DNA of 64,000 bases from assembly GCA_963769585.1 (NCBI GenBank), contig CAVYMJ010000006.1:682001-746000 (forward strand), read 5' to 3'. Source of the stretch: SSC3 sp963769585. GTDB taxonomy: Bacteria; Actinomycetota; Actinomycetes; Propionibacteriales; Nocardioidaceae. Numbering within the stretch: the first letter of the stretch is position 1; each line of letters begins with the position of its first letter. The translations under genes and the position numbers were made by a program. Below the pieces are notes generated by a model. The model was not told the DNA's origin. It saw only the letters and a program-made list of their open reading frames with translations, and did not search any database. Shown here piece by piece: positions 25,401 to 34,628 of the stretch.

Positions 25401-26258
25401 ACTCAGCGGCCTTGATCGACGGCACCACCAGCTGACGCGTGCCGTCGGCCTTCTTCATGTCGATGGCCAGGCCCATGTTGATGTGGGCCGGCTGGATCAG
25501 GGTCGGCTTACCGTCGATGACGTCGAAGCCGTTGTTCATCTCAGGCATTGCCTTGAGGGCCTTGATCAGGGCGTAGCCGATGATGTGGGTGAAGGAGACC
25601 TTGCCGCCGCGAGCGCGCGCAAGGTGGTTGTTGATGACGATCCGGTTGTCCCACAGCAGCTTGACCGGCACGGAGCGCACGCTGGTGGCAGTCGGGACGG
25701 ACAGGCTGGCGTCCATGTTGACCGCGGTCCGCATCGGGGCGCCGCGAAGGACCGTGAGGGTCGGCTCGTCCTTGGCCTCCGCGGGTGCTGCGGCCGGCTG
25801 CTCCTTGGGTACCGGAGCGCTGGCGGCAGACGGCTGCTTGGGCGCAGGGTCCGGACGCGGCGTCACGTCGGTCGCAGGCGTGGTCTTGGTAGGAGCAGGT
25901 GCAGTCTGCGCCGGGGCTGGAGCCGCGGGGGCCGGTGGGCGGGGGCCGGAGAAGCGGGGGCCGGAGACGCGGGGGCCGGTGACGCGGGGGCCGGAGAAGC
26001 GGGGGCCCGTGAAGCGGGGGGTGCAGCCGTTGCGGCGGCGGGCGCTGCGGCCGGGCTGCCGTTGCCGGCGGGCGACGCGCTACTGGGCTGGTAGGTCTTG
26101 AAGAACTCGAGCCACGCCTGGTCGACACTGTTCGGGTCTGCCTGCCAGCGCTCGTACATCTCCTCTACGAGCCACTGGTTGGCTCCGAAGGCGGCTGCTG
26201 GGTTGACGGAGTTGTCCTGCGCAGACTCTGCCACGGCTTGGATCGCCTCTTCCGGCAC
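22423..26258 (-). CDS. kgd: Multifunctional 2-oxoglutarate dehydrogenase/decarboxylase Kgd (frameshifted in the linker)
   Basis: Kgd joins an E2-type succinyltransferase domain to a ThDP-dependent E1 domain for the TCA step from 2-oxoglutarate. The N-terminal helix (QWLVEEMYERWQADPNSVD) is in one frame from GTG 26258. The main body is in another frame from 25866 downward, with the acyltransferase His in TYDHRVIQGA and ThDP-domain blocks MAHRGRLNMLANI, HGDAAFAGQGVVAE and GDDPEACIRVARLA. One extra C near 25936-25941 would join the frames into about 1,278 residues with a smooth Pro/Ala linker, so the sequence carries an apparent one-base deletion, real or from sequencing. Truncated Kgd lacking the N-terminus is known to be active in mycobacteria. 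Confidence 0.9.
25939..26022. repeat. 15-bp tandem repeat coding the Kgd Pro/Ala/Ser linker
   Basis: Copies of GCGGGGGCC recur at 25939, 25954, 25969, 25984, 25999 and 26014, exactly 15 bases apart. They encode a five-residue PASPA-type period in the interdomain linker. The apparent kgd frameshift lies at the edge of this array. Confidence 0.85.
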
Positions 26259-26412
26259 AACTAGGAGGTATCAGTTCGACCCCAAGGCTAGACCCAAGCC
26301 GGGCGTTTCCGCAGGCAGGGCCACCCTTTGTCCAGCGCGGTGCTGCGCCGCGATCCGGGACGCCCGGCGTGGTGCTCTTGAACCGTGGCGCAGACGACAC
26401 AGACTGGGCCGC

Positions 26413-27033
26413 ATGTCCAGATCTCTCCCACCCCCAGACACCGTTCGCCCACAGGGTCTCCGACTCCTCGCGGGCCTCGCGACGGCAGTCCTCATCGCGT
26501 CCACCGCGACGGCCTGTACCGACAAGAAGGCGAACCAGGCCGAGCCCAGCACCCCCACTCCGACCACAGCGATACCCGTGACGGTCAAGGTGAGTCGTGT
26601 CGCCGGCACCCTCAAGCCCGCGGCCCGCGCCAGGATCGCCAGGAAGGTGGCCACGCCCCTTCAGGAGTACGTCGACAACGCCCTGCTTGGTGACTACCCG
26701 CGCACGAACTTCGCCACAGCCTTCGCCTCCTTCACCAAGGGTGCGGCCAAGCAGGCCAGACGCGACCGCAGCCTCCTGACCGGCGCCGACTTCGCCGGAG
26801 CCCAGTCGGTGACTGCACGATCTTTGAAGGCGAAGCTCTCGGTCCTGTCCCCGGGCGGGAAGCCCGCGGGGGCGACGGCCCGGGTTCGCTTCGTGCTCGA
26901 CGTCGACGGCCAGCCGGTCAAGATGGCTGGGCGGCTGCTGCTGACACAGGTCAGGGGCACCTGGCGGATCTTCGGGTACGACCTACATCGCAACGACGTC
27001 GCCGCGACCGCGGCGGCGGAGGGTGAGGGCTGA
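26413..27033 (+). CDS. Putative lipoprotein
   Basis: The product has 206 residues. From ATG 26413 the signal ends at ...LIASTATAC, a lipobox Cys, followed by a Thr/Pro-rich spacer (PSTPTPTTAIP). The rest looks like a small alpha+beta fold of the NTF2/Mce-associated kind: LQEYVDNALLGDYP early and WRIFGYDLHRNDV at the end. It overlaps the LCP gene by one base (TGATG), so both act together at the cell surface (inference). Confidence 0.7.
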   Translation: MSRSLPPPDTVRPQGLRLLAGLATAVLIASTATACTDKKANQAEPSTPTPTTAIPVTVKVSRVAGTLKPAARARIARKVATPLQEYVDNALLGDYPRTNFATAFASFTKGAAKQARRDRSLLTGADFAGAQSVTARSLKAKLSVLSPGGKPAGATARVRFVLDVDGQPVKMAGRLLLTQVRGTWRIFGYDLHRNDVAATAAAEGEG

Positions 27034-27941
27034 TGCGCACACAGCTGAACAGGATCCGCAGGTGGGCGGTGCTCGGTGCCGTCCTGGCCGCCAGCGCCGT
27101 CGTCGTCCCGAACTCGGCGGTACGAGAGCCGGACGCGTCGCTGGTCAAGGTCCAGGTCGCCAAGGGAGTGGACCACCCCAAGAACGTCATCTGGGTCCTC
27201 GCAATGGGCTCCGATGCGCGACCGGGCGAGCGGATTGACCGCAGCCGGGCAGATGCGATCCAGCTCATCGGTCTCAACCTCAAGACCGGCGACGGGGTGA
27301 TCTTCGGGGTGCCCCGCGACTCCTGGGTCTCGATCCCTGGATCCGGGTCCAACCGGGTGAACGCCGCGCTGTACTTCGGCGGACCCCAGCTGATGGCCAG
27401 GACGGTGGGTGGCATGTTCGGCGTTGACGTCGACTATGCCTTCGTTACCGGCTTCAGTGGGTTCGCGAGCCTGGTTCGCAGCATTGGGGGCGTGACGGTG
27501 AACTCCGACATGGCCTTCAGCGACGACAACCTCTCAAGCCGCTACAAGAAGGGGAAGAACTTCGTCAACGGGGTGAGAGCGCTTCACTTCGGGCGGATGC
27601 GGCACTACCTGCCGCGGGGGGACTTCGACCGGTCCGCGCATCAGGGGGAGCTCGTGAAGGCGATCGCCCGCAAGGTCGACGCCAACGAGCACCGGCCGGG
27701 ATTCATCGAGAAGGGCCTGCTCTCGGTCATCCGGAACCTGAATACGTCGCTCTCGCCCAGCGAGCTGTTCCGGTTGGCCCAGGCTGTCACGGTGGTGCGT
27801 CCCGGTCGGATCAAGGACTGTGTGCTCAACGGCGCCATCGGCAACATCGGCGGCGCGAGCGTTGTCCTGCCCGACCTCGGCCAGGCCAGGCGACTGGGGG
27901 ACGCGACCCGCAAGGACGCCAAGCTCGAGGGCTCCTGCTAA
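27033..27941 (+). CDS. LytR-CpsA-Psr (LCP) family protein
   Basis: The product has 302 residues. A basic N-terminus and one membrane segment (WAVLGAVLAASAVVVP) are followed by the LCP domain: LAMGSDARPGE, SRADAIQLIGLN, GVPRDSWVSIPG and the Arg pair near HFGRMRHYLPRGDFDRS. LCP proteins attach secondary polymers to peptidoglycan. The gene is coupled to the lipoprotein upstream and ends just before a strong terminator. Confidence 0.85.
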   Translation: MRTQLNRIRRWAVLGAVLAASAVVVPNSAVREPDASLVKVQVAKGVDHPKNVIWVLAMGSDARPGERIDRSRADAIQLIGLNLKTGDGVIFGVPRDSWVSIPGSGSNRVNAALYFGGPQLMARTVGGMFGVDVDYAFVTGFSGFASLVRSIGGVTVNSDMAFSDDNLSSRYKKGKNFVNGVRALHFGRMRHYLPRGDFDRSAHQGELVKAIARKVDANEHRPGFIEKGLLSVIRNLNTSLSPSELFRLAQAVTVVRPGRIKDCVLNGAIGNIGGASVVLPDLGQARRLGDATRKDAKLEGSC

Positions 27942-27965
27942 GCGGGCAACCCAGGGAGGCATGGA

Positions 27966-28001
27966 AGAGAGGGTGGTCGGCTTTCGCCGACCACCCTCTC
28001 T
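27966..28001. terminator. Bidirectional terminator
   Basis: AGAGAGGGTGGTCGG (27966-27980), CTTTCG loop and CCGACCACCCTCTCT (27987-28001) form a perfect 15-bp stem between two convergent genes. Confidence 0.9.
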
Positions 28002-28030
28002 GTCCTTGCTACTGAGCTGTTGCTGACCCG

Positions 28031-29392
28031 TCAGAGCCGAGACATCCGCACGAAGGCGACGCCCAGGTTGATCGTGGTCAGACCGGTCTCTGCCGCGGCG
28101 TCGGGGACCAGGACGATCTGGATCGCGGTCACCTTGATGGCGCGCTTCCTGGATCGGTCCACGAGGCCGAACCTGATCGTGGCAAGTCCGGGGATCTCGA
28201 GCACCTCACCGGGGGCGGGGAGCTCGTGCACCTCGCCGTTCACGGTCATCGAGGCGACCCTGGTGCCCTTCTTGTTCCGCCAGATGTTGCCGGCCTTGGT
28301 CTTGCGGATGTTGGCCCGGCCGACCACGCCCGTGAGTACCAGCTGGCCGTTGCCGAGGTCAATGTTCGCTACCCTGCCCTCGGTCCAAGCACGTGCGGAC
28401 TTGTTCTTGTACTGCTGGCCCCAGACACGGCCGCTGGAGGCGCCGATGTTGAGAGCGTCCGCGTTACCGAGGTTGAGCCCGACCGTGGTGTTCTCCAGGA
28501 TGCGGCCGTTGGTGCCCTGGCAGTCCAGCGGCTTGCGAGCCAGCTGGTCCACCCCGACGAGGCCCTCGAGCACCTTGGCGTCGGCGGCGTACCCGTAGCC
28601 GGCCATCACGGCGGCGGGCAGGTTGCGGTAGACCCGGGCGTGCGAGCGACCGATCACGACGTTGACGTCGTCACCGCCGCCCTGGGCCTGGTTCTCGCCG
28701 AAGAGAAGCACTCGCAGCGCGACTGCGTTGGACTTGGCGAAGGGGCGGTAGATCTTCTGGACCTTGCGGCCCAGCGCGATCCGGCCGACGCCCGGGATGA
28801 CCAGCTGGTTGTTCGGCTCGGCGAGGATCGCGTTGAAGAGGTCCTTGATGCCGATGTCGACCTGGTTCAAGACGTCATCGACCGGCGTACCGGTCTGGGA
28901 GATGATGTCGGTCAGCTTGAAGGATCCGCTGGTGTGGAAGCGTCCCCGGCGATCCGCCCAGGCTGTTGCCGTGGTCTCAAGACCCTTGATGATCAGGTGC
29001 GGGCCGTCTGAGGCGCCGAGCGCAAGGTTCTTGATCTTGTTGGTCGACTCCGAGCCGACGTTGCCGCCGCGCTTGAAGGTCACGGTCTTGCTGGCGACGG
29101 CCCCGATACCCAGGTTGGGGTTGTTGGCCGGCGCGTTGACCGCGGCGAGGGTCTGCGCGTCCGTCTTGCCTGCCAGGCGCGTGCAGCCGAGGAACGAGAA
29201 AGCAGTCGGGCCCGAGCCCAGGCCGACCTGCTGAGCCTTGGCGCGAGTACCCAGCGCGTAGGCGTAGTAGCCATAGTTGGTCTCTGTCAGAGCGGCCTCG
29301 GCCGGTCCGGTCACGACCACGGCGCCGGCGATGCCGGCGGCCAGGGTAGCCGTGGCTGCGGCGGCGCGTGCCAGCAGCGACGAGTGCTTCAT
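28031..29392 (-). CDS. Secreted choice-of-anchor P family protein
   Basis: The product has 453 residues. ATG 29392 (after GGGAGAAAGCA) begins MKHSSLLARAAAATATLAAG, a signal peptide probably cut at AEA-A. The mature protein has ALTETNYGYYAYALGTRAKA and many beta-strand segments of the choice-of-anchor P type, with GNVGSESTNKIKNLALG and the GMTV-like inward strands. No LPxTG or hydrophobic tail is seen. The frame stays open to 29551, but that part lacks a signal. Surface or spore-envelope role possible, not shown. The gap 29393-29648 shows no clear promoter. Confidence 0.75.
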   Translation of the reverse strand: MKHSSLLARAAAATATLAAGIAGAVVVTGPAEAALTETNYGYYAYALGTRAKAQQVGLGSGPTAFSFLGCTRLAGKTDAQTLAAVNAPANNPNLGIGAVASKTVTFKRGGNVGSESTNKIKNLALGASDGPHLIIKGLETTATAWADRRGRFHTSGSFKLTDIISQTGTPVDDVLNQVDIGIKDLFNAILAEPNNQLVIPGVGRIALGRKVQKIYRPFAKSNAVALRVLLFGENQAQGGGDDVNVVIGRSHARVYRNLPAAVMAGYGYAADAKVLEGLVGVDQLARKPLDCQGTNGRILENTTVGLNLGNADALNIGASSGRVWGQQYKNKSARAWTEGRVANIDLGNGQLVLTGVVGRANIRKTKAGNIWRNKKGTRVASMTVNGEVHELPAPGEVLEIPGLATIRFGLVDRSRKRAIKVTAIQIVLVPDAAAETGLTTINLGVAFVRMSRL

Positions 29393-29648
29393 TGCTTTCT
29401 CCCGTTCGGTTGGTGCTATGGGTGGGGCTTGCGTGTCTGCTAGGTGGAACACTTTCACGAGACTGCTGTCCTCGCTATTGCAACGCGCAGATACGTAAAA
29501 GGTGACGTCTGGTGCACACGTGAATTGGACAAATTGGACCAGTTTCGACAACGAAAGGGCAAACGTCTGACCCGTTCGGAACTGCGCCTATAGCCTGTAT
29601 GAACTAGTCCGAGGAGCCGACGCGGCGCCCTGTCCGGGCGCTGGGGTG

Positions 29649-29723
29649 TGGCGCCCCCGGTAGGATTCGAACCTACGCTCCCGCCTCCGGAGGGCGGTGC
29701 TCTATCCCCTGAGCTACGGGGGC
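29649..29723 (-). tRNA. tRNA-Arg (anticodon CCG)
   Basis: The minus strand folds as a tRNA: acceptor GCCCCCG pairs with CGGGGGC, the anticodon loop is CTCCGGA with anticodon CCG, and the T-loop is GTTCGAATC. The 3' CCA is encoded. CCG reads CGG arginine codons. It lies about 490 bases from argS, as in mycobacteria. Confidence 0.95.
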
Positions 29724-29778
29724 TCGTGGACCGGGAAAGCGTACATGAGACGAGATGTCCGACCGACGGGGGAGGGAC

Positions 29779-30180
29779 ATGCCGGGTGACCCGCAGTTGC
29801 TCGCACTAGTCGTCGACGACTCCGCCGTAATCCGTGAGCTGATCAGGGTCAACCTGGAGCTCGAAGGGTTCAGTGTCACCTCCGCGGGCGACGGCGAGGC
29901 CGCCCTGAGAGCAGCCCGCGAGCTGCATCCGGACGTGATCACCCTCGACGTGATGATGCCGAAGCTCGACGGGCTCGAAACCGTTCGGCGCCTTCGGCAG
30001 GACCCGGCAACGGACCAGATCCCGATCGTCCTGGTCACCGGTCGTGCCTCGCCGGCCGACCTCGAGCGAGGCCGAGAAGCGGGGGTCGAGGCCTACCTGA
30101 CGAAACCGTTCGAGCCGTCGGAGCTGGTTGAGGTGGTACGTCGGCTCGCCGAGGGCGGCCGGGGCGCGAAACCCGGGTGA
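29779..30180 (+). CDS. Single-domain response regulator (CheY-like)
   Basis: The product has 133 residues. It has the acidic pair (LVVDDSAVIRELI), the phosphorylated Asp in VITLDVMMPK and the Lys in YLTKPFEPSEL. There is no output domain and no ANTAR domain, so it is not PdtaR. The ATG at 29779 is chosen for the GGGGGAGGG before it; an in-frame ATG at 29755 is also possible. No kinase is adjacent. Confidence 0.85.
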   Translation: MPGDPQLLALVVDDSAVIRELIRVNLELEGFSVTSAGDGEAALRAARELHPDVITLDVMMPKLDGLETVRRLRQDPATDQIPIVLVTGRASPADLERGREAGVEAYLTKPFEPSELVEVVRRLAEGGRGAKPG

Positions 30181-30212
30181 GCCGGCCGTCCCCGTCTCGA
30201 TACCCTTGGCCG

Positions 30213-31877
30213 GTGACCCCCGAAGAGCTCTCCACGACGATCGTCGCTGCCCTGTCGACCCTGGTCGAGCGAGGAGCCGTCACGATGCCGGACGCGCTGC
30301 CGGCCCAGGTGGTCGTCGAGCGTCCAAAGAGCAAGGAGCACGGGGACTACGCCACCAACGTCGCGCTTCAGCTGGCCAAGCGGGCCGGTATCGGCCCCCG
30401 GGACTTCGCCGGCCTCCTGGCCGCCGAGCTCGGCCGAGCGCCGGGCATCGCGAAGGTCGACATTGCCGGGCCCGGCTTTCTCAACATCACCGTCGAGGCC
30501 GGAGCGCAGGGAGCCGTCGCGGCCCAGGTGGTGGCCGCAGGAGCGTCCTATGGCTACGGCGAGGCGCTGGCCGGGCTGCACCTGAACGTCGAGTTCATCT
30601 CGGCCAACCCCACAGGTCCGCTGCACCTGGGTCATACCCGGTGGGCTGCGGTGGGGGATGCCCTGGCCCGGGTGGTGCGCGCCGCCGGCGCCGAGGTGAC
30701 GCGGGAGTTCTACATCAACGACCGTGGCAACCAGATGGACCTGTTCGGCACCTCCATCGAGGCCGTCGCCCTGGGGAACCCCGTTCCGCAGGATGGCTAC
30801 CACGGCGAGTACATCGTCGAGCTGGCGAAGGCGATCGTCGCCGACGACCCGGGCATCGTCGACCTGCCGGACGGCGACCGGATGGTGGCGTTCCGCGAGG
30901 CCGGCTACGCCCGACAGCTGCAGGAGCAGCAGGACCAGCTCAGGATCTTCCACACCGAGTTCGACGTCTGGTTCTCCGAGCGGAGCCTGCACGACAGCGG
31001 GGCGGTGGAGCATGGCATCGAGGTGCTCAAGGACAAAGGCCACGTGTTCGAGCAGGATGGCGCGCTCTGGCTGCGCACGACCGACTTCGGCGACGACAAG
31101 GACCGCGTGCTGCGGCGCAGCAACGGCGAGCTGACCTACTTCGCCTCCGACACCGCCTACTACGTCAACAAGCGCGAGCGCGGCTTCGACACCTGCGTCT
31201 ACCTGCTGGGAGCCGACCATCACGGTTACGTCGGCAGGCTCAAGGCGATGGCCGCCTGCGCCGGCGACGACCCCGATGGCTCCATCGAGATCCCGATCGG
31301 CCAGCTGGTCAAGATCATGAGGGACGGCGAGGAGGTCAGGCTCTCCAAGCGGGCCGGCACCATGGTCACCCTCGGCGAGCTGGTGGACCTGATCGGCGTT
31401 GACGCGCTGCGCTACTCACTGGTGCGCTACCCGGCGGACTCGCCGCTGACGCTCGACGTCGAGCAGATCACCCGGGCAAGCAGCGACAACCCGGTGTACT
31501 ACGTCCAGTACGCGCACGCACGGCTCAGCTCGATCCTGCGCAACGCGGCCGACCTGGGCCTTGCCGCCGCGGGCGACGACTTCGACCCAGCTCTGCTCGA
31601 CCACGAGCGGGAGGGTGACCTGCTCCGCGCCCTCGCGGAGTTCCCCAGGGTGGTGGCCGGTGCGGCCCAGCTCCGAGAGCCGCACCGGGTCGCCCGCTAC
31701 CTCGAGGACACCGCGAGCACCTTCCACAAGTTCTACGACGCCTGCCGGGTGTTGCCGCAGGGCGACGAGGAGCCGAGCGACCTGCACCGAGCGCGGCTAC
31801 TGCTCGTGGCGGCTACCCGGACCGTGGTCGCCAACGGTCTCGACCTGCTCGGCGTGACCGCCCCGGAGCGGATGTGA
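30213..31877 (+). CDS. argS: Arginyl-tRNA synthetase
   Basis: The product has 554 residues, the normal ArgS length. GTG 30213 (MTPEELSTTIVAAL) is preferred to the longer frame at 30177. The class I signature is GPLHLGHTRWA (HIGH-like), with the KMSKS-like site VRLSKRAGTMVTL. The N-terminal Add1 domain has PKSKEHGDYATNVA. The C-terminal anticodon domain has YVQYAHARLSSILR. It shares the neighbourhood with tRNA-Arg and overlaps lysA by four bases. Confidence 0.96.
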   Translation: MTPEELSTTIVAALSTLVERGAVTMPDALPAQVVVERPKSKEHGDYATNVALQLAKRAGIGPRDFAGLLAAELGRAPGIAKVDIAGPGFLNITVEAGAQGAVAAQVVAAGASYGYGEALAGLHLNVEFISANPTGPLHLGHTRWAAVGDALARVVRAAGAEVTREFYINDRGNQMDLFGTSIEAVALGNPVPQDGYHGEYIVELAKAIVADDPGIVDLPDGDRMVAFREAGYARQLQEQQDQLRIFHTEFDVWFSERSLHDSGAVEHGIEVLKDKGHVFEQDGALWLRTTDFGDDKDRVLRRSNGELTYFASDTAYYVNKRERGFDTCVYLLGADHHGYVGRLKAMAACAGDDPDGSIEIPIGQLVKIMRDGEEVRLSKRAGTMVTLGELVDLIGVDALRYSLVRYPADSPLTLDVEQITRASSDNPVYYVQYAHARLSSILRNAADLGLAAAGDDFDPALLDHEREGDLLRALAEFPRVVAGAAQLREPHRVARYLEDTASTFHKFYDACRVLPQGDEEPSDLHRARLLLVAATRTVVANGLDLLGVTAPERM

Positions 31878-33271
31878 GAAGCCACGAGGCAGGCGCTCTC
31901 CATGGCGACATGGGCCGGGGTCCGGCCTGGCTGCGCGAGCCCGCGGACATCAACGCCCTCGTCCCGCTGTTGTGGTCGAGCACCGCCCACAAGAACGCCG
32001 ACGGCGCCTTGGTCATCGGTGGCGTCGACCTACGGGAGCTTGCCCGCGATCACGGCACTCCGGCGTACGTCCTCGACGAGGCCGACCTCCGTGCCCGCGC
32101 GCGAGCCTTCAAGCAGGCGTTCAGCGGCTACGACGTGTACTACGCCGGTAAGGCGTTCTTGTGCACCTACGTCGCCAGGATCATCGCCGAGGAGGGCCTG
32201 AGCCTGGATGTGTGCTCGGGCGGCGAGCTGACCGTGGCCGAGCGTGCCGGGGTGGATCCGCGGCGGCTGGGGTACCACGGGAACAACAAGTCGGTCGAAG
32301 AGCTGGCGCGTGCGGTGCGTCTGGGAGTCGGCCGCGTCATCGTCGACTCGTTCGACGAGATCGGGCGGCTTGCCGAGCTCACCCGAGAGCTCGACCGTCC
32401 CTGCAACGTGATGGTCCGCGTGACCGCCGGAGTCGAGGCGCACACCCACGAGTACATCGCGACGGCGCACGAGGACCAGAAGTTCGGCTTCTCCATCACC
32501 TCCGGCGACGCCTTCGAGGCCGTCACCCGAGTAGCGCAGTCTCCCGGGCTGAACCTGTTGGGGCTGCACAGTCACATCGGTTCGCAGATCTTCGACACGA
32601 GCGGTTTCGAGGTCGCGGCCCGAAGGGTCCTGGCTCTGCACGCGCGGGTCAACGAGGAGCTGTCGGTGGTGATGCCCGAGCTGGACCTCGGCGGCGGCTT
32701 CGGCATCGCCTACACCCTGCAGGACGACCCGGCCGACCCGCAGCAACTGGCCACCGAGCTGACCAAGATCGTGGAGCACGAGTGCCGGGCCCTCGGGGTC
32801 GAGGTGCCGCGGCTCTCCATCGAGCCGGGCCGGGCCATCGTCGGGCCGGCGGTGGCCACCCTCTACGAGGTGGGCACGGTCAAGCCGGTCTCGCTGGACG
32901 CAGGGGCGGGCCGCACCTATGTCTCCGTCGACGGCGGGATGAGCGACAACATCCGTACCGCGCTGTACGACGCCGACTACGCCGCGACCCTGGCGTCCCG
33001 GTCCAGCACCGCGGCGGCCGTGCTCTCCCGCGTGGTCGGGAAGCACTGCGAGGCCGGCGACATCCTGGTCAAGGACGAGTTCCTCCCGGCCGACGTCGAG
33101 CCAGGCGACCTGCTCGCTGTTCCCGGGACCGGTGCCTACTGTCGTTCCATGGCCAGCAACTACAACCACGCGCTGCGGCCGCCGGTGATCGCGGTCAAGG
33201 ACGGCGTGGCCACCGTGGTGGTACGCCGCGAGACCGAGGACGACCTGCTCCGGACCGACCTCGGCGCGTGA
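31874..33271 (+). CDS. lysA: Diaminopimelate decarboxylase
   Basis: This makes lysine from meso-diaminopimelate, with PLP. The product has 465 residues. The PLP Lys is in YYAGKAFLC; the HSHIGSQIFD, GGGFGIAY and EPGRAIVG blocks and CRSMASNYNH near the end complete the fold-III decarboxylase signature. GTG 31874 overlaps the argS TGA, so translation is coupled. The order argS-lysA-hom-thrC-thrB is the mycobacterial one. Confidence 0.96.
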   Translation: MRSHEAGALHGDMGRGPAWLREPADINALVPLLWSSTAHKNADGALVIGGVDLRELARDHGTPAYVLDEADLRARARAFKQAFSGYDVYYAGKAFLCTYVARIIAEEGLSLDVCSGGELTVAERAGVDPRRLGYHGNNKSVEELARAVRLGVGRVIVDSFDEIGRLAELTRELDRPCNVMVRVTAGVEAHTHEYIATAHEDQKFGFSITSGDAFEAVTRVAQSPGLNLLGLHSHIGSQIFDTSGFEVAARRVLALHARVNEELSVVMPELDLGGGFGIAYTLQDDPADPQQLATELTKIVEHECRALGVEVPRLSIEPGRAIVGPAVATLYEVGTVKPVSLDAGAGRTYVSVDGGMSDNIRTALYDADYAATLASRSSTAAAVLSRVVGKHCEAGDILVKDEFLPADVEPGDLLAVPGTGAYCRSMASNYNHALRPPVIAVKDGVATVVVRRETEDDLLRTDLGA

Positions 33272-33329
33272 AAGTCTCACGCAACGGCGAGAACCTGCGG
33301 TTAGCCGCGCGATGGATGAGGATTGAGCC

Positions 33330-34628
33330 ATGACCGACGTGTTGAAAGTCGCCCTCCTCGGCTGCGGCTCGGTGGGCAGCCAGGTGGTCCGGCTGCTGAG
33401 CGAGCAGGCCGATGACCTCGCGGCGCGCGTCGGAGCCCGGCTGGAGCTGACCGGTGTCGCCGTACGCCGTCCGGACGCCGAACGCGAGGTGGAGGTCCCC
33501 AAGGGCCTGCTCACCACAGACGCCGAAGCCCTGGTGGCCAGCGGGGTCGACGTCGTGATCGAGGTGATCGGCGGGATCGAGCCCGCTCGCAGCCTGATCC
33601 TCTCCGCCCTCGAGCACGGCGCCTCGGTGGTGACCGCGAACAAGGCGCTCCTCGCCGAGGACGGGTCCACGCTGTTCGCAGCGGCCGAGAAGGCCAACCG
33701 AGACCTCTTCTTCGAAGCTGCTGTGGCGGGTGCCATCCCGATCGTCCGGCCGCTGCGTGAGTCGCTGGCCGGTGACCGGGTACGTCGCGTTCTGGGCATC
33801 GTGAACGGCACCACCAACTTCATCCTCGACCGGATGGACACTTCCGGTGCCGGCTTCTCCGAGGCACTCGAGGAGGCCCAGGCCCTCGGGTACGCCGAGG
33901 CGGATCCCACCGCAGACGTGGAAGGCTTCGACGCCGCCGCCAAGGCCGCGATCCTGGCGAGCCTCGCCTTCCACACTCGCGTCACGGCCAGCGACGTCTA
34001 CCGCGAGGGCATCGCTGACGTGTCGGCCGCCGATGTGGCCAGCGCTAGGGAGATGGGCTGCGTGGTCAAGCTGCTCGCGATCTGCGAGCTTACCGACGGT
34101 CCGAACGGTCCTGCTGTCTCGGCCCGGGTGCACCCGGCGATGATTCCGAGGTCGCACCCTCTGGCCAGCGTGCACGAGGCCTACAACGCGGTCTTCGTCG
34201 AGAGCGAGGCCGCGGGCCAGCTCATGTTCTACGGTCCGGGCGCGGGCGGGTCGCCAACGGCCAGCGCGGTGCTCGGTGACCTGGTGACGGTCGCGCGCAA
34301 CCGGCGCAGTGACGTTCGTGGTGTCGGCGAGTCGACGTACGCCCAGGCCGAGGTGCTGCCGATGGGTGACACCCAGACCCGCTATCACGTCGCTATCGAC
34401 GTCGACGACCGCGCGGGCGTGCTCGCCGCGGTCGCCCAGGCCTTCGCCGCGCACGGCGTCTCGATCCAGACCGTGCGCCAGGAGGGCCGTGGCGACGACG
34501 CCCAGCTCGTCGTCGTCTCGCACCGCGCGACCGACCAGGCGCTGGCCGCCACCATCGAGTCGCTGCGCACGATGGACGAGGTCCGCGATGTCTCGAGCGT
34601 GATGCGGGTCGAGGGAGACGGCGACTGA
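33330..34628 (+). CDS. hom: Homoserine dehydrogenase
   Basis: This reduces aspartate semialdehyde to homoserine. The product has 432 residues. The Rossmann motif LLGCGSVGSQVVR is at the N-terminus, the catalytic region GIVNGTTNFILDRM and the ADPTADVEGFDAAAKAAILA block are typical, and a C-terminal ACT domain (YHVAIDVDDRAGVLAAVAQAF) suggests threonine feedback. The stop overlaps the thrC start by one base (TGATG). Confidence 0.96.
   Translation: MTDVLKVALLGCGSVGSQVVRLLSEQADDLAARVGARLELTGVAVRRPDAEREVEVPKGLLTTDAEALVASGVDVVIEVIGGIEPARSLILSALEHGASVVTANKALLAEDGSTLFAAAEKANRDLFFEAAVAGAIPIVRPLRESLAGDRVRRVLGIVNGTTNFILDRMDTSGAGFSEALEEAQALGYAEADPTADVEGFDAAAKAAILASLAFHTRVTASDVYREGIADVSAADVASAREMGCVVKLLAICELTDGPNGPAVSARVHPAMIPRSHPLASVHEAYNAVFVESEAAGQLMFYGPGAGGSPTASAVLGDLVTVARNRRSDVRGVGESTYAQAEVLPMGDTQTRYHVAIDVDDRAGVLAAVAQAFAAHGVSIQTVRQEGRGDDAQLVVVSHRATDQALAATIESLRTMDEVRDVSSVMRVEGDGD

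Noticed and set aside
25870..25945. Programmed -1 frameshift in kgd
   Set aside because: No X-XXY-YYZ slippery heptamer lies in the proper frame near the break; a missing base explains it more simply.
26261..26270. Strong plus-strand ribosome site (AGGAGGTAT)
   Set aside because: No start codon lies at a usable distance; the gene nearby is on the other strand.
29444..29459. CRP-like GTGGAACACTTTCACG before the secreted-protein gene
   Set aside because: The half sites are one base out of the TGTGA-N6-TCACA spacing and the left half has three mismatches.
29779..30180. Response regulator as the missing PdtaR partner of PdtaS
   Set aside because: It has only a receiver domain and lacks the ANTAR output domain of PdtaR; it also lies 14 kb away.
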